Assembly (NCBI GenBank): GCA_029959195.1
Contig: CP114117.1
Coordinates: 1,984,001-2,048,000, forward strand
Direction of reading: 5' to 3'
DNA from: Dictyophora rubrovolvata
Taxonomy: Eukaryota > Basidiomycota > Agaricomycetes > Phallales > Phallaceae
DNA: 64,000 nt
The notes under the pieces: generated by a model
Databases searched by the model: none
What the model saw: the letters and a program-made list of their open reading frames with translations, nothing else
Told to the model about the DNA's origin: nothing
Shown: piece by piece, positions 63,800 through 64,000 of the stretch
Layout of the letters: the number at the start of each line of letters is the position of its first letter
Position numbering within the stretch: position 1 is the stretch's first letter
Translations under genes and position numbers: made by a program

Positions 63800-63857
63800 A
63801 ACCGCTCCTTGTTCATATACCGTCCCTACTCTTCCTGAAACTTTGTCATATGCAGTG

Positions 63858-64000
63858 ATGTCCGATCATCGTTTGTTTCGTCTTTTCTCAAGTTGTGGAC
63901 TGCGACGGGGGTTATCCACTGCAGTCTCCTCTCCACCACGGGCATTCAAGTTTCATATTGGAGCGAGTTTTGCTGGAAAACCAGAGAATTCCCGTGGTCA
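63858..64000 (+). CDS. PTC7: PTC7-like mitochondrial PP2C phosphatase, 5' end only
   Basis: Only the first 47 codons are inside the window. MSDHRLFRLFSSCGLRRGLS is an Arg/Ser-rich presequence, and FKFHIGASFAGKPENS matches the conserved opening of the Ptc7 phosphatase domain (FxFHVGASFAGKP). Ptc7 acts in coenzyme Q synthesis and mitophagy. The start lies 58 bases from the P450 start, on the other strand. Partial, so the call is moderate. Confidence 0.6.
   Translation, partial: MSDHRLFRLFSSCGLRRGLSTAVSSPPRAFKFHIGASFAGKPENSRG

Overview
The window is nuclear DNA of a filamentous fungus, most likely a basidiomycete (Agaricomycotina). Nearly every gene is broken by many short introns of about 45-65 bases, genes are tightly packed on both strands, and the protein set is fungal: two Zn2Cys6 regulators, a Ytp1-like membrane protein, a UPF0658 Golgi protein, a wax-synthase-like acyltransferase, a CYP63/CYP52-like P450 and a phosphoketolase/acetate kinase pair. 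I see no transposon, viral element, rRNA, tRNA or CRISPR array. All calls come from reading conserved motifs and splice phases by eye.

Layout. 1-6 kb: 3' end of SEC13, HSP90 with a perfect heat-shock element, ALKBH1, and mitochondrial ribosomal protein L15. 6-15 kb: a long Pom1/DYRK2-type kinase and MCMBP. 15-24 kb: a Zn2Cys6 regulator, a Ytp1-like protein, a gene-poor stretch, and a PLP-dependent serine dehydratase. 24-31 kb: PET100, LETM1, nucleoside diphosphate kinase, glutathione synthetase and QCR7, mostly mitochondrial or redox. 31-40 kb: an intronless wax-synthase-like acyltransferase, a phosphoribomutase/phosphoglucomutase, and a second Zn2Cys6 regulator. 40-47 kb: a peroxisomal acyl/oxalyl-CoA synthetase, a UPF0658 protein and a DNAJC9-like co-chaperone. 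47-58 kb: phosphoketolase, acetate kinase, transketolase and a divergent transketolase-family enzyme lie side by side. 58-64 kb: FHIP, a P450 and the start of a PTC7-like phosphatase.

How genes may work together. The 47-58 kb block is the most coherent. Transketolases supply xylulose-5-P and fructose-6-P, phosphoketolase cleaves them to acetyl-P, and acetate kinase turns acetyl-P into acetate and ATP. Phosphoketolase and acetate kinase face away from each other across only 97 bases. A phosphoribomutase-type enzyme lies about 12 kb away. I infer a carbon-shunt cluster.

The most unusual observations concern splicing: a probable U2-type AT-AC intron in the phosphoribomutase gene, a 5-base microexon inside the zinc cluster of the second regulator, and a probable GC-AG intron in transketolase. 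Each is read from the need to restore a strongly conserved motif. Two promoters, LETM1 and DNAJC9, each carry a pair of ACGCGT boxes with 7-base spacing at nearly the same distance from the ATG.
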